Assembly (NCBI RefSeq): GCF_018380615.1 | Contig: NZ_JAGYVZ010000007.1 | Coordinates: 1 to 64,000 of the forward strand | From: Flavobacterium psychroterrae | Lineage (GTDB): Bacteria; Bacteroidota; Bacteroidia; Flavobacteriales; Flavobacteriaceae | Length of the DNA: 64,000 bases | Direction: 5' to 3' | Position numbers and translations under genes: made by a program | Notes under the pieces: generated by a model | Told to the model about the DNA's origin: nothing | What the model saw: the letters and a program-made list of their open reading frames with translations, nothing else | Database searches by the model: none | Shown here: positions 62,055 to 64,000 of the stretch, in pieces | Position numbering within the stretch: the stretch's first letter is position 1 | Layout of the letters: each line of letters starts with the position of its first letter

Positions 62055-63998
62055 ATGATTATGAAAAATTATATATTCCTTTGCTTCAGCCTTATAATTG
62101 TTTTTTCATTTAACAGTTATTCGCAGAAATCAAAAACAGCTGCCGGAGACAAAAAATACGACAGTTACGCTTATATTGATGCTATTAAAACCTATGAACG
62201 TGTTGCTCAAAAAGGATACAAGTCTGAAGATATGTTTAAAAAACTAGGCAATTCCTATTACTTTAATTCTGATTTTGAAGGCGCTGCAAAATGGTACGGT
62301 GCATTATTTGAAATGAATACAGCGGTAGAACCTGAGTATTATTACAGATATGCGCAATCGCTAAAATCAACGGGACAAAACGAAATGGCAAATAAAATTT
62401 TATCTGAGTTCACCGCCAAATACAAAAACGACAACAGAGGAAAATTATTCAAAGATGATGTCAATTATCTAGATGAAATCAAAGCAAATTCAGGACGCTA
62501 TACAATTGAAGATGCGGGAATCAACTCAAAATATTCTGATTACAGTTCCTATGTTTACGACAATAAAATCTACTTTGCCTCAGCAAGAGATACAGGAAAT
62601 TTTTCGCAGCGCAAACACAAATGGACGAATGAATATTTTACCAATTTATATTTTGCCGATGTTGATCCAACAACAAACAAAAGTTCGAAAGTCAATAAAT
62701 TCAAAACTTCGATAAATACTAAATTTCATGAATCTTCTCCGGCTTTCGCCAAAGATGGAAAAACAGTTTATTTTACCCGAAACAATTATGTAAACGGCAA
62801 AAAAGGAAAAGATGACAACAAAATTACTTTAATAAAAATATACAAAGCCACGCTGGATAATAATGGAAAATGGGCGAATATAACCGAACTTCCTTTTAAT
62901 AGTGACAATTACAGTACGGCTCATCCTGCACTTAGTCCTGACGATAAAACTTTATATTTTGCCTCAGACATGGCGGGAACTTTAGGACAATCAGACATTT
63001 ATAAAGTGACGATTAATGGAGATAATTACGGAGCTCCGCAGAATTTGGGAAACAGCATTAATACCGAAGGCAAGGAAACTTTCCCGTACATTACTAATGA
63101 GAACGAAATTTATTTTGCTTCTGACGGTCGTCCCGGACTTGGCGGATTGGATGTTTTTGTGGGCAAAATTGAGGATGACGGAACTATAAGTAACATTCAG
63201 AATCTGGGCGCTGATATAAATTCTCCTAAAGATGATTTTGCGTATATAATAGGTCCGGTTTCCCGAAGAGGCTATTTTAGTTCCAATAAAGATGGTGGCA
63301 AAGGTTCTGACGATATCTATAAATTCTTGGAAACCCGAAAACTTCAATGTATTCAGGAATTAACGGGAATCATTACTGATGCTGAAACAAATATGATTTT
63401 ACCTGAAACAAAAGTTACTATATATGAAGGTCAAAACATAAAAAGCACTACAATTTCTGACGGAAGCGGCGCATATACTTTTCCTGTAGAATGTGGAAAA
63501 ACCTATAATCTAAGAGCCGAAAAACAAGATTATACCACGAAAGAAGTCAGTATTACTATTAGCAAATTGACAGGAAAAACAAGTTTGCCAATTGCCTTGG
63601 ATAAATCAACTTGCAAAGTCATGATTGGCGATGATTTAGGGAAATGTTTCGCAATTAAAATGATTTATTTTGATTTGGATAAATCCAATATCAGAATTGA
63701 AGCCGCTTTAGATTTAGAAAAAATCCTCGACGTATTGAACAACAATCCCACAATGAAATTAGACATTCGTTCACACACAGATAGTCGGGCAACATTTAAA
63801 TACAATGAATCTTTATCTGACAGAAGAGCAAAATCGACTATTTCATGGCTGATTAAAAATGGTGTTGCCAAAAACCGATTAACCGGAAAAGGTTACGGTG
63901 AAACCCAACTTGTAAACGGCTGTTCTGATGGCGTACAATGTACAGAGGAAGAACATCAAATGAACAGAAGAAGCGAATTTATTATTACCGAACTATAA
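62055..63998 (+). CDS. OmpA-family T9SS protein with TPR and PD40 repeats, PorE-like
   Basis: A 647-residue envelope protein with signal peptide (ending NSYSQ). Order: TPR-like helices (about 30-135), WD40-like/PD40 propeller (about 150-440; TVYFTRNNY, TLYFASDMAGTLGQSDIY, EIYFASDGRPGLGGLDVF), CarboxypepD-regulatory-like domain (about 440-525), and an OmpA C-terminal peptidoglycan-binding domain (about 535-645; IYFDLDKSNIR, RSHTDSRA, LSDRRAKST). This is the PorE arrangement, linking T9SS to the peptidoglycan. Start at 62055 gives MIMKNYIF; the next Met (62061) is equally possible. Last gene of the adhesin operon, six bases after the SprF-like gene. Confidence 0.92.
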   Translation: MIMKNYIFLCFSLIIVFSFNSYSQKSKTAAGDKKYDSYAYIDAIKTYERVAQKGYKSEDMFKKLGNSYYFNSDFEGAAKWYGALFEMNTAVEPEYYYRYAQSLKSTGQNEMANKILSEFTAKYKNDNRGKLFKDDVNYLDEIKANSGRYTIEDAGINSKYSDYSSYVYDNKIYFASARDTGNFSQRKHKWTNEYFTNLYFADVDPTTNKSSKVNKFKTSINTKFHESSPAFAKDGKTVYFTRNNYVNGKKGKDDNKITLIKIYKATLDNNGKWANITELPFNSDNYSTAHPALSPDDKTLYFASDMAGTLGQSDIYKVTINGDNYGAPQNLGNSINTEGKETFPYITNENEIYFASDGRPGLGGLDVFVGKIEDDGTISNIQNLGADINSPKDDFAYIIGPVSRRGYFSSNKDGGKGSDDIYKFLETRKLQCIQELTGIITDAETNMILPETKVTIYEGQNIKSTTISDGSGAYTFPVECGKTYNLRAEKQDYTTKEVSITISKLTGKTSLPIALDKSTCKVMIGDDLGKCFAIKMIYFDLDKSNIRIEAALDLEKILDVLNNNPTMKLDIRSHTDSRATFKYNESLSDRRAKSTISWLIKNGVAKNRLTGKGYGETQLVNGCSDGVQCTEEEHQMNRRSEFIITEL

Positions 63999-64000
63999 AG

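Overview
The window reads as chromosome of an AT-rich member of Bacteroidota, family Flavobacteriaceae, most likely Flavobacterium or a close relative. The signs are TAnnTTTG-type promoter boxes upstream of several genes, type IX secretion (T9SS) sorting domains, a PorP/SprF-like protein beside a large surface adhesin, DUF3822 next to rsmD, a DnaX of the flavobacterial kind, and many dispersed intergenic repeats. The assignment rests on recognising gene families, not on a database search.

Layout. 1-341: right end of an IS21-family element (IstB C-terminus and terminal repeats) inserted into a gene of which only the 3' end remains. 331-11459: mostly housekeeping and envelope genes (YheT-type hydrolase, two acyltransferases, SIMPL protein, rhomboid protease, secreted GH128-like glycosidase, phosphoglucosamine mutase type enzyme, ACP phosphodiesterase, gamma-glutamyltransferase). 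11535-19937: ClC channel, Fic protein, uvrA, then an AT-rich two-gene unit (AAA ATPase plus a frameshifted PD-(D/E)XK nuclease-like protein) and a cupin. 20161-36660: LOG protein, an M1-like outer-membrane protein, a fused 2-oxoacid dehydrogenase E1, kdsB, DOPA-type dioxygenase, RecD-like helicase, DUF3822-rsmD, and an outer-membrane barrel divergent from a two-component system. 36666-45322: ketopantoate reductase, a frameshifted dicarboxylate symporter, RNase P RNA, an SDR/HxlR divergent pair, a repeat island, BON/LysM stress proteins and small membrane proteins. 45323-53955: dnaX with a slippage-prone A10 run, a redox cluster with a Crp-like regulator, TMEM175-like channel, and a polyphosphate operon (sixA-like, ppk1, ppx). 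54452-63998: a four-gene operon for a T9SS-exported 2021-residue adhesin with its SprF-like and PorE-like partners.

Points that deserve attention. (1) The ATPase/nuclease-like pair at 17469-19239 is the best candidate for an undescribed, defence-like system; it has its own promoter and low GC. (2) Bases 52217-52240 inside ppk1 are an exact match to the Illumina P7 flow-cell oligo followed by a poly-A/T run, so this part of the sequence is artefactual. (3) Three one-base frame changes (about 18862, 38690 and the A10 run in dnaX) must be read in that light, although the dnaX case also fits programmed gamma/tau production. (4) Three copies of an approximately 82-nt intergenic element show compensatory changes in a hairpin, which supports a structured RNA. 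(5) The adhesin holds six exact-period 270-bp repeats arranged as two 810-bp super-units.

How genes work together: the adhesin operon encodes cargo (54452, 55035) and T9SS-linked outer-membrane/periplasmic partners (61131, 62055). The polyphosphate operon pairs synthesis (ppk1) with hydrolysis (ppx). The two-component system at 34296-36351 lies divergent to a TonB-dependent-receptor-like barrel and could control it. The HxlR regulator probably controls the divergent SDR/NTF2-like pair.
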